Positions 42,039 to 50,391 of a stretch of DNA of 64,000 nt are shown here, in pieces (position 1 is the stretch's first letter; each line of letters opens with the position of its first letter). Origin of the DNA: Methylomarinovum caldicuralii (GTDB lineage Bacteria > Pseudomonadota > Gammaproteobacteria > Methylococcales > Methylothermaceae); NCBI RefSeq assembly GCF_033126985.1, contig NZ_AP024714.1:1628990-1692989 (forward strand), written 5' to 3'. Below the pieces are notes generated by a model. That model made no database searches and had not been told where the DNA came from. It worked only from the letters and a program-made list of their open reading frames with translations. A program made the translations under genes and the position numbers.

Positions 42039-44025
42039 GCCGGGTGACCGCGGGCGATTGCTCACCCGCGGTTCCCACAGATCCGGACGTGCCCGATTAA
42101 GGCATCCGGCTCCTCGGACTATGGCGTCGCTACGCAACGGGCAATTCCGTGAACCACGCGCGGTGGGGGGAGTGGGTATCGTTTGTACAGCCGCCCAAAA
42201 TGGTCCCGGTTCATCCGTTCCCGGTTGCGGCGGGACAACCATTTGTACCAGCGCCGTCTGACCTCGTACAGGAAGCGGGCCAGCGATTGGCTGTTGCCGA
42301 CGATCCCATAGTAGGCATAATGCCCCTTGAGTTTGCGGCTCAGGGCCGCTTGTTGGTCTGCAACCGGCCAGTGGCGGTGCATCCGGCACCAGTGGTTGAT
42401 CGCCTGCAGGGAGCGGCTGAGCCGGGCTTGGGCGGTCTTGCGTTTGACGACCCAACGCCCTTTCCTTGAGCGTCCCCAGTAGTGGGTGAATCCCAGGTAT
42501 TGGAAGCTCTGGCCTTTCCGTCCGGGTTTTCTGAAGTCGAGCAGGCGGGTTTTGTCCGGGTGCAGGCGCAGGCCGTATTTGGCCAGGCGCTTGCCCAGAA
42601 CGGCCAATACCCGCCGGGCGTCTTCTTCCCGTTTGAACACCAGGACCGCATCGTCGGCGAACCGGACTTCGAAGGCGCTGCCTTGCAGTCGCGGTTTGAC
42701 CGTCTGCTCGAACCACAGGTCGAGCACGTGATGCAGGTAGAGGTTGGCCAGCAGTGGGGAGATCACCCCACCTTGCGGTGTCCCTTGTTCGGGGTAGTGA
42801 AGCTGTCCGCCTTCCATGACACCGGCATTCAGCCATTTACCGATCACGCGGCAGATCACGCCGTCGCGCACCCTCTGCCCCAGAAAGTTCCGCAGCCGGT
42901 CCCGGTCCACATCGTCGAAGAAGTTTTGGATGTCCAGGTCGATGACCCAGCCACCGCCCATGGCCATCAGCCCGCCCCATAGCCTCTCCAGGGCCTGGTG
43001 GGCACTGCGTCCGGGCCGGAACCCGTAGGCGCAGTCGAGAAAGTCCTGCTCGAAGATGGGTTCCAGCGCCATCAGCACCGCCCGTTGCAGCACCTTGTCT
43101 TCCAGCGTGGGAATGCCGATCGGGCGGGTCTTTCCCGTTCCCGGCTTGGGCAGGTGGACGCGCCGTACCGCAGGCGCCCGATACCGGCCGGTCTTGAACC
43201 GTTCCAGCAGGCGCGTCAGGTTCTCCTCTAAGTCGGCTGCGTATTGGGATGCAGTCACGCCGTCCACCCCGGCGGCCCCGTCCTTGCGGGTGCGCCGCCA
43301 GGCTTCTTCCAGCCACACCACGTCGATGTGGTGGGCAATCGTGGTCAGTTCCAGCTTCGGTTCGATCCGGGCCAGTTCCGCTAGCTTCCGTTGTCGTGTT
43401 GAGATGTTCTCCTGGCTCGATGTCCCGGCCATCTGTCCCTCCGAAAGCCCCATCGTCCGACCTGCCGCTTCCCTCCATCGGGTCCCTTGGGGCAGGTTCC
43501 CCGACTTCCCAGGTACTATCGGCAGGCTCCGATTGCTCGATCACCTTCCCAGCGCGCTTCGTCGCCTTCGCGCGCCGGTACCCTGCTTCGTGTCCCGTTC
43601 GCTCCCATCGGCCGGACACCGCTCCGATGGGCCTGGGCCTTTTCTCACACGGCGCCCGCACCGCTCTTCCCGCAAGGAGTGATCGAGCCCTCCCAGGTTC
43701 CTGGGCGACCCTTGCCCTGCATGCCCCGCTCTTCGACCCCGGCGGAGGGATGATGCCAGGCCAGTACAGCACCACCCCTGTTGCCTTCCGTCCGTTCAAC
43801 AACGTCGGCTCCGCATTCCGTACTTTCGAGGCTCCATCACGCGGCCTACAGGCCCCCTGTGTACGCTTCGCAGTCGGGATCGCTCCTCGACCACGCAACA
43901 CTCGGTTCCGGCTGGTGGCCAGCCTTGGCCGGACAGGACTTGCACCTGTCAGGTCGCTCTGAAGGTTTCAGCGATGTCTTTCCTTCTACATAACTTCCTC
44001 CTTCTCCAGGCTTGGCCTGGCGCAA
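42039..44025 (-). mobile_element. Group II intron, copy 1 (1987 nt) in the right IS66 end
   Basis: Boundaries come from comparison with the uninterrupted IS66 right end at 45871: exon ...CCGTTCA, intron TTGCGCC...ACCCGGC, exon CGGGCTTGCC. The 5' end is TTGCG rather than GTGYG. A domain V hairpin (GAGCCGGATGCC...CGTCCGGATC, 42080-42112) lies seven bases after the reverse transcriptase stop, followed by a domain VI-like hairpin ACCGCGGG/CCCGCGGT. The single ORF lies in domain IV. Features suggest a bacterial group IIC-like intron. It is antisense to the IS66 gene. Confidence 0.88.
42119..43432 (-). CDS. Group II intron reverse transcriptase/maturase, copy 1
   Basis: A 437-residue RT of intron type. 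RT blocks: [72 protein letters not shown], and the catalytic FADD in [12 protein letters not shown] maturase X domain follows ([17 protein letters not shown]). No HNH endonuclease is visible, so mobility would use single-stranded or stem-loop targets, as in group IIC introns. The ATG at 43432 is preferred over 43453 because GGAGG is five bases upstream. Only a few residues differ from copy 2. Confidence 0.92.
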   Translation of the reverse strand: MAGTSSQENISTRQRKLAELARIEPKLELTTIAHHIDVVWLEEAWRRTRKDGAAGVDGVTASQYAADLEENLTRLLERFKTGRYRAPAVRRVHLPKPGTGKTRPIGIPTLEDKVLQRAVLMALEPIFEQDFLDCAYGFRPGRSAHQALERLWGGLMAMGGGWVIDLDIQNFFDDVDRDRLRNFLGQRVRDGVICRVIGKWLNAGVMEGGQLHYPEQGTPQGGVISPLLANLYLHHVLDLWFEQTVKPRLQGSAFEVRFADDAVLVFKREEDARRVLAVLGKRLAKYGLRLHPDKTRLLDFRKPGRKGQSFQYLGFTHYWGRSRKGRWVVKRKTAQARLSRSLQAINHWCRMHRHWPVADQQAALSRKLKGHYAYYGIVGNSQSLARFLYEVRRRWYKWLSRRNRERMNRDHFGRLYKRYPLPPPRVVHGIARCVATP

Positions 44026-44048
44026 TGAACGGTAACATAGGGTGGCCT

Positions 44049-45857
44049 TTATACCTCCCTCACCACAAAGGTATTGCCGCCTTGATGCTTGGCGGCCTTT
44101 TTGGCTTTGGTCGCTTCCGAGGCCAGTTTTTGCGGGTGTCCAATGTTTTGCGGATTGACCTTTAACACCCCCAACGACAAACTCATCAGAGGAAAGAAAA
44201 CCTCTTCGCCCTCTCGGTTTAACGCTCGAATACCGCCGCGCTTCTGGTCTTCCGGCGAGTAAAAACGCTCAATATTACTTCTAAATTCCAACAAAATTCT
44301 TTCGCAAACCTGCTGAATCGGCTTGTCGCCATCCATAATTAAAACAAAGTCATCTCCACCGATGTGTCCGACAAAACTACCGTACTGGCTTGAGACTTTC
44401 GACAAGATTCGTGCAATTTCAATAATGACCTGATCCCCCTCTTCAAAACTGTAATGGTCGTTGAAGGGTTTAAAGTTATCCACGTCCACATAGATGACCG
44501 CAAAAGGGTTAGTTCCAGACAGGTGCTTTTGAATGCACTGCTTTATCGGCTTATTGCCTGGCAATCTGGTGAGTGGATTGGCATATTGGGCGCTTTGAAT
44601 CTGTAGATTGGTCATTGCCTTAAGCAACGAAATGAAAGAGGCCACGCCCATTAATTTTCCTGTTGCTTCATTGCGCACCACGAATGCGTTTCGTTTGCCA
44701 CTTTTTTTATTGGTAAACCGGCGACTGGCTTCTATCAAAGAGGTACTGGAGTCAAACACGAATAGCTCTTTATCCATCAACTCAGTTACTTTTTTACGGG
44801 TATAAAGCTCGCGCATAAACGGCTTTGCCAAAGTGCTAACGAACTGATCCCGGTAAAACATTCCCATGGGCTTATGATTTTTATCGACGACAACCACCCA
44901 CTCCAAATCGTTCTCCTTCAAGAACAGGGTTCCCAATTCAGAGGCGGAAAAGTCTTCCGGCACCGTCACGCAATCCTCTATCAAGCTCTCCACGCGCTCC
45001 TCAAACCCGATTTCGTGCGCACTAGTTCTGTGCTGCCATTGAAATTTCGGTTGCATTACAATTTGGGGTTGCGGCCTTGCCAACAGAAACCCTTGAACAT
45101 AATCCACTCCCAGCGTCTCTAAAACACTCAACTCTTCAGGAGTTTCAATTCCTTCTGCAATGACCTTTGTCCCCATCTTTTTGGACAAGGAGACCATGAC
45201 CTCCAAAAAGTTTTGCTTCTCCGGGTATCGGTGAATCTCTTGAATAAAGTGGCGATCGATTTTCACATAATCGGGCTTGACCTCCGACCAGATCCGCAAG
45301 CCGTTGTAACCGCTACCCAAATCATCCACTGAAACGGAAAACCCCATCTCGCGATAGTAGCGGATGGAGCTTAAAAACTGCTCGTAGTTTTCTACCGGCT
45401 GAAGCTCGGTCAACTCAATGACCACTTGCGCTGGGCTCAGCCCCAAATCACGCAAACACTCCAGGGTTCTTCCCTGTTGCATCCCTTTTTGCAACAGGTT
45501 AACCGTTACGTTTAAAAAAAGTTTGACCCGGTTTTGGTGAATGCCGACCATCTCTTTATAGCTGCCGATGGCTGTCTGGCGAGCCAGCCAATCCATCTCC
45601 TCCAAACAGTCCAGATCGCTGGCCGCTCTAAACAGGTTTAAGGGACTAAACAGCGCCGACTGCTCCGGCCCTCTGGTCAAGGCTTCCACCGCATAAACTT
45701 GATGCGACTGAAGGTCTACGATGGGCTGAAAATACGTCGTTAAGTTCTGGGTGGAAAAGATTTCAATTAAGCTTCTGCCTAATGCGGACTGAGAAAGTTG
45801 CGACAACTTTCGCTCATCCAAAATCTCAGATCTCACATGGGTAAAAAACTCAACCAT
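44049..45857 (-). CDS. EAL-CBS-GGDEF cyclic di-GMP protein
   Basis: A 602-residue soluble protein. The EAL domain (about residues 35-275) keeps the catalytic set: VEALTRGP, FLNVTV, VIELTE, DDLGSGYNG, VKIDRHF, AEGIETPEEL and YVQGFLLARPQ, so phosphodiesterase activity is likely. A middle region has two CBS-like halves (VVVVDKNHKPMGMFYRD, FVVRNEATGKLMGV). The C-terminal GGDEF domain has GGDDF and no RxxD site. Its DNA is clearly AT-richer than the chromosome, so it is foreign. It lies between two inverted IS66 copies, with only 13 bases between its ATG and the IS66 end, so its own promoter is probably lost. Confidence 0.9.
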   Translation of the reverse strand: MVEFFTHVRSEILDERKLSQLSQSALGRSLIEIFSTQNLTTYFQPIVDLQSHQVYAVEALTRGPEQSALFSPLNLFRAASDLDCLEEMDWLARQTAIGSYKEMVGIHQNRVKLFLNVTVNLLQKGMQQGRTLECLRDLGLSPAQVVIELTELQPVENYEQFLSSIRYYREMGFSVSVDDLGSGYNGLRIWSEVKPDYVKIDRHFIQEIHRYPEKQNFLEVMVSLSKKMGTKVIAEGIETPEELSVLETLGVDYVQGFLLARPQPQIVMQPKFQWQHRTSAHEIGFEERVESLIEDCVTVPEDFSASELGTLFLKENDLEWVVVVDKNHKPMGMFYRDQFVSTLAKPFMRELYTRKKVTELMDKELFVFDSSTSLIEASRRFTNKKSGKRNAFVVRNEATGKLMGVASFISLLKAMTNLQIQSAQYANPLTRLPGNKPIKQCIQKHLSGTNPFAVIYVDVDNFKPFNDHYSFEEGDQVIIEIARILSKVSSQYGSFVGHIGGDDFVLIMDGDKPIQQVCERILLEFRSNIERFYSPEDQKRGGIRALNREGEEVFFPLMSLSLGVLKVNPQNIGHPQKLASEATKAKKAAKHQGGNTFVVREV

Positions 45858-45878
45858 TACGCTGCCTTTTGTTACCGT

Positions 45879-47339
45879 TCACGGGCTTGCCACTGGAAGT
45901 GGTTGAGGTTCCGGCAGGGGCAGGCGGAAGGTGACCTCGCCCTCTGCCATGCCCTGGGCGCAGATGGTCCGCAGGGTCTGATAGACGCCGATCTTGAGGC
46001 GCTTGCAGGTTTCGACCAGCGACAGGATCATGGGTCGGAAGCAGTCACCGCGATGCGACTGGCTGAAGAAACTGGTCTTGCGCCAGATGACATAGGGGCG
46101 TAGGGCACGCTCTGCCGTGTTGTTGGTCATCGGTACCCCGGGATGGTCCAGGAAGGTCCAGAACCTGGGAAAATCGTCCAACAACTTGCGGCAGCTGCGA
46201 CCGGTTTTGTTGTCGCCATGTCTTTGGGCGGCCTGTTCCAGTTCGCGCCGGAAGAGGGCTTTGAGGCGTTCCAATCGCCTTCGGTAGCGGTCGGATGGGT
46301 AATGGCTCTGTTGCCAGAGCTTGCCGTAGTGAACCGTCAGGCGGGCGGCCCGGAGCAGGCGTTCGCCATCTTCGCCGGCCTGTCCCTTGCGCCCGGCGAT
46401 CCGTTCCAGGTTGCGGATGAGATGCGCCCAGCAGTATTGGTGTGAGTCCTGGGGATGGTCGTTGTAGGCCCCGTGGCGGTCGGTCACCAGGATTCCCTGG
46501 AAATCCCCCAACAGCTCACCGGCCGCACCCTTGCCGCGGGAATAATGGGTCAGGAAATACGCCATCTGATCGGTCGTCAGCGCCCACAGCCAATAGATGC
46601 TGCGGCCCCGGTAGTGGCGGGTCTCGTCGGCATGGGCGATCAGCGCTTTTCTGACCGCTTCGCCAATCTGGTTGTAGACCGGACCCAGCCACGCCTGCAG
46701 CGGGATCTGGCTCTGGCTGATCGCCCCCAGGCTGAATCTCAGACCCCATTGTTCTTCCAGCAGCGCTTCGACTTCCCGCAGCGACAGGTGATAGCGCCCC
46801 GTCATCAAGCCAATCCACGCCACCAGCCCAGGTCCCATCTGGCCGCGGGGCACCTCATCCGGTAGCCGCCCCTGGTGCTTCTGACCACAACACCCACAGC
46901 GGCCTTCATACACCCGGTGTTCGACCACCCGGTAACGAATCTCGGGCAGGTCGAACACCTGATGGGGACGGAATCCCCGCACCGCCACCGACCCACCGCA
47001 CTCGCAGCGGCCATGGGGAAAGTAATGCCGGACCTCGTCCACTGCTTCTGCCGGAACCAGAGCCCGCTCGTGCCCGGGATGTCCCACCTGCGCCCCTTTC
47101 TTGCGTCCCGTCGGTCGCTTGCCCTTGCGCTCGGCGCGCTTCTTCGGGCTGTCCTGGGAAGGTGGTTGGGAGGAATTGTCGGACCCCAAGGCCAACTGTT
47201 CCTCCAGTTCTTCCACCCGCGCCTGGATCTGCTGAAATTCTCCCAGCGCCCGCCAAAGCGCTTCGATCACCCGGTGGCATTCCTCCACCGTCTCGGGCAA
47301 GGGAGGTGGGCGGCTCAGGTCCAGATCAAGTCTTTCCAT
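45879..47339 (-). CDS. IS66-family transposase, intact copy
   Basis: A 486-residue single-ORF IS66 transposase (the type that moves without separate TnpA/TnpB). Domains in order: leucine-rich coiled coil (VEELEEQLALGSDNSSQPPS), zinc ribbon with CECGG and CGCCG, a helix-rich DNA-binding part, and the DDE core with ADETRHYRGRSIYWLWALT, VTDRHGAYNDHP and a late Glu in NNTAERALRPYV. The ATG at 47339 is chosen since AGGAG precedes it and copy 1 lacks an upstream ATG. It seems functional, although the intron now sits between it and its outer end. Confidence 0.92.
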   Translation of the reverse strand: MERLDLDLSRPPPLPETVEECHRVIEALWRALGEFQQIQARVEELEEQLALGSDNSSQPPSQDSPKKRAERKGKRPTGRKKGAQVGHPGHERALVPAEAVDEVRHYFPHGRCECGGSVAVRGFRPHQVFDLPEIRYRVVEHRVYEGRCGCCGQKHQGRLPDEVPRGQMGPGLVAWIGLMTGRYHLSLREVEALLEEQWGLRFSLGAISQSQIPLQAWLGPVYNQIGEAVRKALIAHADETRHYRGRSIYWLWALTTDQMAYFLTHYSRGKGAAGELLGDFQGILVTDRHGAYNDHPQDSHQYCWAHLIRNLERIAGRKGQAGEDGERLLRAARLTVHYGKLWQQSHYPSDRYRRRLERLKALFRRELEQAAQRHGDNKTGRSCRKLLDDFPRFWTFLDHPGVPMTNNTAERALRPYVIWRKTSFFSQSHRGDCFRPMILSLVETCKRLKIGVYQTLRTICAQGMAEGEVTFRLPLPEPQPLPVASP

Positions 47340-47380
47340 GGCCCGCATTCTCCTGAATCTTCAGGCACTTGGCAAGACCG

Positions 47381-49367
47381 GCCGGGTGACCGCGGGCGAT
47401 TGCTCACCCGCGGTTCCCACAGATCCGGACGTGCCCGATTAAGGCATCCGGCTCCTCGGACTATGGCGTCGCTACGCAACGGGCAATTCCGTGAACCACG
47501 CGCGGTGGGGGGAGTGGGTATCGTTTGTACAGCCGCCCAAAATGGTCCCGGTTCATCCGTTCCCGGTTGCGGCGGGACAACCATTTGTACCAGCGCCGTC
47601 TGACCTCGTACAGGAAGCGGGCCAGCGATTGGCTGTTGCCGACGATCCCATAGTAGGCATAATGCCCCTTGAGTTTGCGGCTCAGGGCCGCTTGTTGGTC
47701 TGCAACCGGCCAGTGGCGGTGCATCCGGCACCAGTGGTTGATCGCCTGCAGGGAGCGGCTGAGCCGGGCTTGGGCGGTCTTGCGTTTGACGACCCAACGC
47801 CCTTTCCTTGAGCGTCCCCAGTAGTGGGTGAATCCCAGGTATTGGAAGCTCTGGCCTTTCCGTCCGGGTTTTCTGAAGTCGAGCAGGCGGGTTTTGTCCG
47901 GGTGCAGGCGCAGGCCGTATTTGGCCAGGCGCTTGCCCAGAACGGCCAATACCCGCCGGGCGTCTTCTTCCCGTTCGAACACCAGGACCGCATCGTCGGC
48001 GAACCGGACTTCGAAGGCGCTGCCTTGCAGTCGCGGTTTGACCGTCTGCTCGAACCACAGGTCGAGCACGTGATGCAGGTAGAGGTTGGCCAGCAGCGGG
48101 GAGATCACCCCACCTTGCGGTGTCCCTTGTTCGGGGTAGTGAAGCTGTCCGCTCTCCATGACGCCGGCATTCAGCCATTTACCGATCACGCGGCAGATCA
48201 CGCCGTCGCGCACCCTCTGCCCCAGAAAGTTCCGCAGCCGGTCCCGGTCCACGTCGTCGAAGAAGTTTTGGATGTCCAGGTCGATGACCCAGCCACCGCC
48301 CATGGCCATCAGCCCGCCCCATAGCCTCTCCAGGGCCTGGTGGGCACTGCGTCCGGGCCGGAACCCGTAGGCGCAGTCGAGAAAGTCCTGCTCGAAGATG
48401 GGTTCCAGCGCCATCAGCACCGCCCGTTGCAGCACCTTGTCTTCCAGCGTGGGAATGCCGATCGGGCGGGTCTTTCCCGTTCCCGGCTTGGGCAGGTGGA
48501 CGCGCCGTACCGCAGGCGCCCGATACCGGCCGGTCTTGAACCGTTCCAGCAGGCGCGTCAGGTTCTCCTCTAAGGCGGCTGCGTATTGGGATGCAGTCAC
48601 GCCGTCCACCCCGGCGGCCCCGTCCTTGCGGGTGCGCCGCCAGGCTTCTTCCAGCCACACCACGTCGATGTGGTGGGCAATCGTGGTCAGTTCCAGCTTC
48701 GGTTCGATCCGGGCCAGTTCCACTAGCTTCCGTTGTCGTGTTGAGATGTTTTCCTGGCTCGATGTCCCGGCCATCTGCCCCTCCGAAAGCCCCATCGTCC
48801 GACCTGCCGCTTCCCTCCATCGGGTCCCTTGGGGCAGGTTCCCCGACTTCCCAGGTACTATCGGCAGGCTCCGATTGCTCGATCACCTTCCCAGCGCGCT
48901 TCGTCGCCTTCGCGCGCCGGTACCCTGCTTCGTGTCCCGTTCGCTCCCATCGGCCGGACACCGCTCCGATGGGCCTGGGCCTTTTCTCACACGGCGCCCG
49001 CACCGCTCTTCCCGCAGGGAGTGTTCGAGCCCTCCCAGGTTCCTGGGCGACCCTTGCCCTGCATGCCCCGCTCTTCGACCCCGGCGGAGGGATGATGCCA
49101 GGCCAGTACAGCACCACCCCTGTTGCCTTCCGTCCGTTCAATAACGTCGGCTCCGCATTCCGTACTTTCGAGGCTCCATCACGCGGCCTACAGGCCCCCT
49201 GTGTACGCTTCGCAGTCGGGATCGCTCCTCGACCACGCAACACTCGGTTCCGGCTGGTGGCCAGCCTTGGCCGGACAGGACTTGCACCTGTCAGGTCGCT
49301 CTGAAGGTTTCAGCGATGTCTTTCCTTCTACATAACTTCCTCCTTCTCCAGGCTTGGCCTGGCGCAA
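47381..49367 (-). mobile_element. Group II intron, copy 2 (1987 nt) in the left IS66 end
   Basis: The same intron as copy 1, same length and ends. The empty site is the IS66 left end at 39064: exon ACCCGTTCA, intron, exon CGGTCTTGCC. Domain V is at 47422-47454. Here the intron has the same orientation as the transposase and lies in its 5' leader, so splicing would restore the leader. Confidence 0.9.
47461..48774 (-). CDS. Group II intron reverse transcriptase/maturase, copy 2
   Basis: A 437-residue RT almost identical to copy 1; visible changes are Ala to Val (LVELARIE), Asp to Ala (YAAALEEN), Gly to Ser (MESGQLHY) and Lys to Glu (VFEREED). All RT blocks, FADD and the maturase domain are intact. 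The near identity with copy 1 indicates a recent move or copying between the two IS66 elements. The ATG at 48774 lies five bases after GGAGG. Confidence 0.92.
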   Translation of the reverse strand: MAGTSSQENISTRQRKLVELARIEPKLELTTIAHHIDVVWLEEAWRRTRKDGAAGVDGVTASQYAAALEENLTRLLERFKTGRYRAPAVRRVHLPKPGTGKTRPIGIPTLEDKVLQRAVLMALEPIFEQDFLDCAYGFRPGRSAHQALERLWGGLMAMGGGWVIDLDIQNFFDDVDRDRLRNFLGQRVRDGVICRVIGKWLNAGVMESGQLHYPEQGTPQGGVISPLLANLYLHHVLDLWFEQTVKPRLQGSAFEVRFADDAVLVFEREEDARRVLAVLGKRLAKYGLRLHPDKTRLLDFRKPGRKGQSFQYLGFTHYWGRSRKGRWVVKRKTAQARLSRSLQAINHWCRMHRHWPVADQQAALSRKLKGHYAYYGIVGNSQSLARFLYEVRRRWYKWLSRRNRERMNRDHFGRLYKRYPLPPPRVVHGIARCVATP

Positions 49368-49385
49368 TGAACGGGTACCGGGTCC

Positions 49386-49456
49386 GCTTATCGCACAAGC
49401 TCACCTGCTGCGGTGGAGCGCAGCGGAACCGCAGCAGGTGAAGCAATTTGTTGGGA
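49386..49456 (-). other. attC site after the lipoprotein cassette
   Basis: On the minus strand: R'' TCCCAAC (49450-49456), then CACCTGCTGCGG, a short centre, CCGCAGCAGGTG (a perfect 12-bp pair), and at the R' position GATAAGC instead of GTTRRRY. R'' is the exact complement of the core GTTGGGA that opens this cassette at 49966-49972, as expected for one cassette. Confidence 0.72.
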
Positions 49457-49466
49457 ATTTATGAAA

Positions 49467-49955
49467 TCAATTTATCCTTATCAGCTGGGACTTATACTCT
49501 TCAGGAACATCATCAATCGACATTACATAAATTCCTTTATAATTGATTATTCGTGCTTGTTTTTCATAAAGCGATACAGACACAATTTTTGGAAGTTTCC
49601 ACATTGCTCCGGTTGCTGGGTCTATGATCAGAAAGCCAATGAGCCCACCAAATAATATGTTTCCAATATACCAACCATCAAGTTTACACGACAAAGTTGT
49701 CATTTGAGGCTCATATCCTTTCTTTTTAAAAATAATGGTGTAATCCGCACAATCGAAATAACCTGAGCTTGCAGATAAAGTAACCATTGCGGGAGTTCTT
49801 CCTTTGTGCACAATCATTCCGTCCTCATCCTTGATTTCAAATTCAGCGCCATTTGGAGAACTATTTATTGTGACAGGATAAGTGGAATCGCTAATTATGC
49901 TCGCACATCCCGACATTACAAAAGCAATCACTAACACCAAGAGATAGTTCGACAT
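49467..49955 (-). CDS. Cassette-encoded PEGA-like lipoprotein
   Basis: A 162-residue protein with a lipoprotein signal (LLVLVIAFVMSGCASI; lipidated Cys17). It is followed by a PEGA-like beta domain (INSSPNGAEFEIKDEDG, HKGRTPAMVTLSA, IIFKKKGYEPQ) and a hydrophobic glycine-rich segment WYIGNILFGGLIGFLIIDPA. It probably sits in the envelope; function unknown. The ATG is 16 bases inside the cassette, and its ribosome site GGGAGGA is formed partly by the core GTTGGGA. The DNA is AT-richer than the chromosome. Confidence 0.82.
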   Translation of the reverse strand: MSNYLLVLVIAFVMSGCASIISDSTYPVTINSSPNGAEFEIKDEDGMIVHKGRTPAMVTLSASSGYFDCADYTIIFKKKGYEPQMTTLSCKLDGWYIGNILFGGLIGFLIIDPATGAMWKLPKIVSVSLYEKQARIINYKGIYVMSIDDVPEEYKSQLIRIN

Positions 49956-49965
49956 TCTCTAATCC

Positions 49966-50218
49966 TCCCAACGCGGAGCTGAGCGACTTCCGTTCTGTCG
50001 GCCCTGGATGGGCCGGCAGGACGGATGTTCGACTCTAGCGCCTTGATAGGCGGAGCCCTGCATTGTTCCGTTGATTCTTGGCAGTGTATATTTTTTCATC
50101 GGTGCCACCTTGGCTTCGATTGTCAAAAGGCTCCGCCGTCAAAGAACCCCCCTTCATTCCCTTCAATCCACCATTTTCCTTCCCTGAATCCTTCCCGTCG
50201 CTCAGCTCCGCGATAAGC
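49966..50218 (-). other. Long attC-like palindrome of a geneless cassette
   Basis: On the minus strand GCTTATC-GCGGAGCTGAGCGAC (50218-50197) is matched by GTCGCTCAGCTCCGC-GTTGGGA (49987-49966): a perfect 15-bp inverted repeat carrying R''-like and R' cores in the right order. The 253-bp span is long for an attC. Inside are two more hairpins (GGCGGAGCC/GGCTCCGCC; GTCCTGCCGGCCC with its near-complement). No convincing gene is present in this 49956-50391 gap. Confidence 0.5.
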
Positions 50219-50242
50219 GGGCCCAGGACGGGTCCGCTTATC
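50197..50242 (-). repeat. GATAAGC palindromic mini-element, copy 2
   Basis: GATAAGC (50212-50218) and GCTTATC (50236-50242) bound the same 31-bp palindrome as at 36052-36082, with one base different, followed by GTCGCTCAGCTCCGC. It lies exactly where the R' of one attC-like site and the R'' of the next should be, so it looks like a minimal cassette without a gene. Confidence 0.65.
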
Positions 50243-50364
50243 GGTTTGCGTTACCTGCGTGTGGGCGGGCGTGGACAATGCTTGGGAGCAGGAAAATGCT
50301 GAGGCCAGAAAAATGCTTGTAAATGCCGCAGAATCCCACACGTCAGGTGCACGCTTTGTTGGGC
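50236..50364 (-). other. attC site of the first cassette
   Basis: On the minus strand: R'' GCCCAAC (50358-50364), ACCTGACGTGTGGG, a variable centre, CCCACACGCAGGT, and GATAAGC at the R' position. The arms pair perfectly apart from one unpaired A, an attC hallmark. R'' is the exact complement of the core GTTGGGC at the attI junction (50937-50943). Confidence 0.75.
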
Positions 50365-50391
50365 TGTTTTCATTTTAAAGCAACCTTGCTT

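Larger units (their letters stand above)
39116..42047 (+). pseudogene. IS66-family transposase, split by IS4 copy 2
   Basis: The first part (39116-39844) encodes a coiled N-terminus (QARVEELEEQLALGSDNSSQ), a Cys-rich zinc ribbon (GRCECGG, GRCGWCG) and the start of the catalytic core (LIAHADETRHY). It is interrupted by IS4 within the codons for HY and resumes at 41303 with RGRSIYWLWALT, VTDRHGAYN, QYCWAHLIRN and the C-terminal MTNNTAERALRPYV. The joined frame matches the intact copy at 45879-47339. The intron at 42039 replaces the original stop, adding Ala-Gly before a new TGA. Confidence 0.9.
39064..44036 (+). mobile_element. IS66-family element, copy 1 (interrupted twice)
   Basis: Inverted ends GTACCCGTTCAC (left) and GTTACCGTTCAC (right, read inwards) are flanked by a perfect 8-bp target duplication ATAGGGTG (39056-39063 and 44037-44044), the size usual for IS66. 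It holds an IS4 copy (39845-41302 plus 7 bp) and a group II intron (42039-44025). Without them it is 1521 bp, exactly the size of copy 2 without its intron. Confidence 0.9.
45871..49378 (-). mobile_element. IS66-family element, copy 2 (with group II intron)
   Basis: Ends GTTACCGTTCAC (45871, read inwards) and GTACCCGTTCAC (49378, read inwards). Removing the 1987-nt intron leaves 1521 bp, identical to copy 1. The flanks TGCCTTTT and CGGGTCCG are not duplicates, so this copy has been part of a rearrangement. On its right it cuts a GATAAGC palindromic element of the integron. Confidence 0.88.

Noticed and set aside
42837-43901. Long minus-strand frames across the 5' half of the introns (also 48179-49243)
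   Set aside because: They overlap the structured intron RNA and the RT gene in another frame, and show no protein motifs.
42039-49367. Introns inserted in integron attC sites, as known for group IIC-attC introns
   Set aside because: Empty-site comparison shows that both lie inside IS66 terminal repeats; the nearest attC (49386) is outside the intron and intact on that side.
39056-49386. Whole IS66-EAL/GGDEF-IS66 segment as a simple composite transposon
   Set aside because: The outer flanks (ATAGGGTG and CGGGTCCG) are not duplicates, while copy 1 alone has a perfect 8-bp duplication.
50025-50216. Plus-strand ORF of 63 residues in the cassette region
   Set aside because: It lies within the attC-like palindromes, has no ribosome site or recognisable domain, and reads against the cassette direction.
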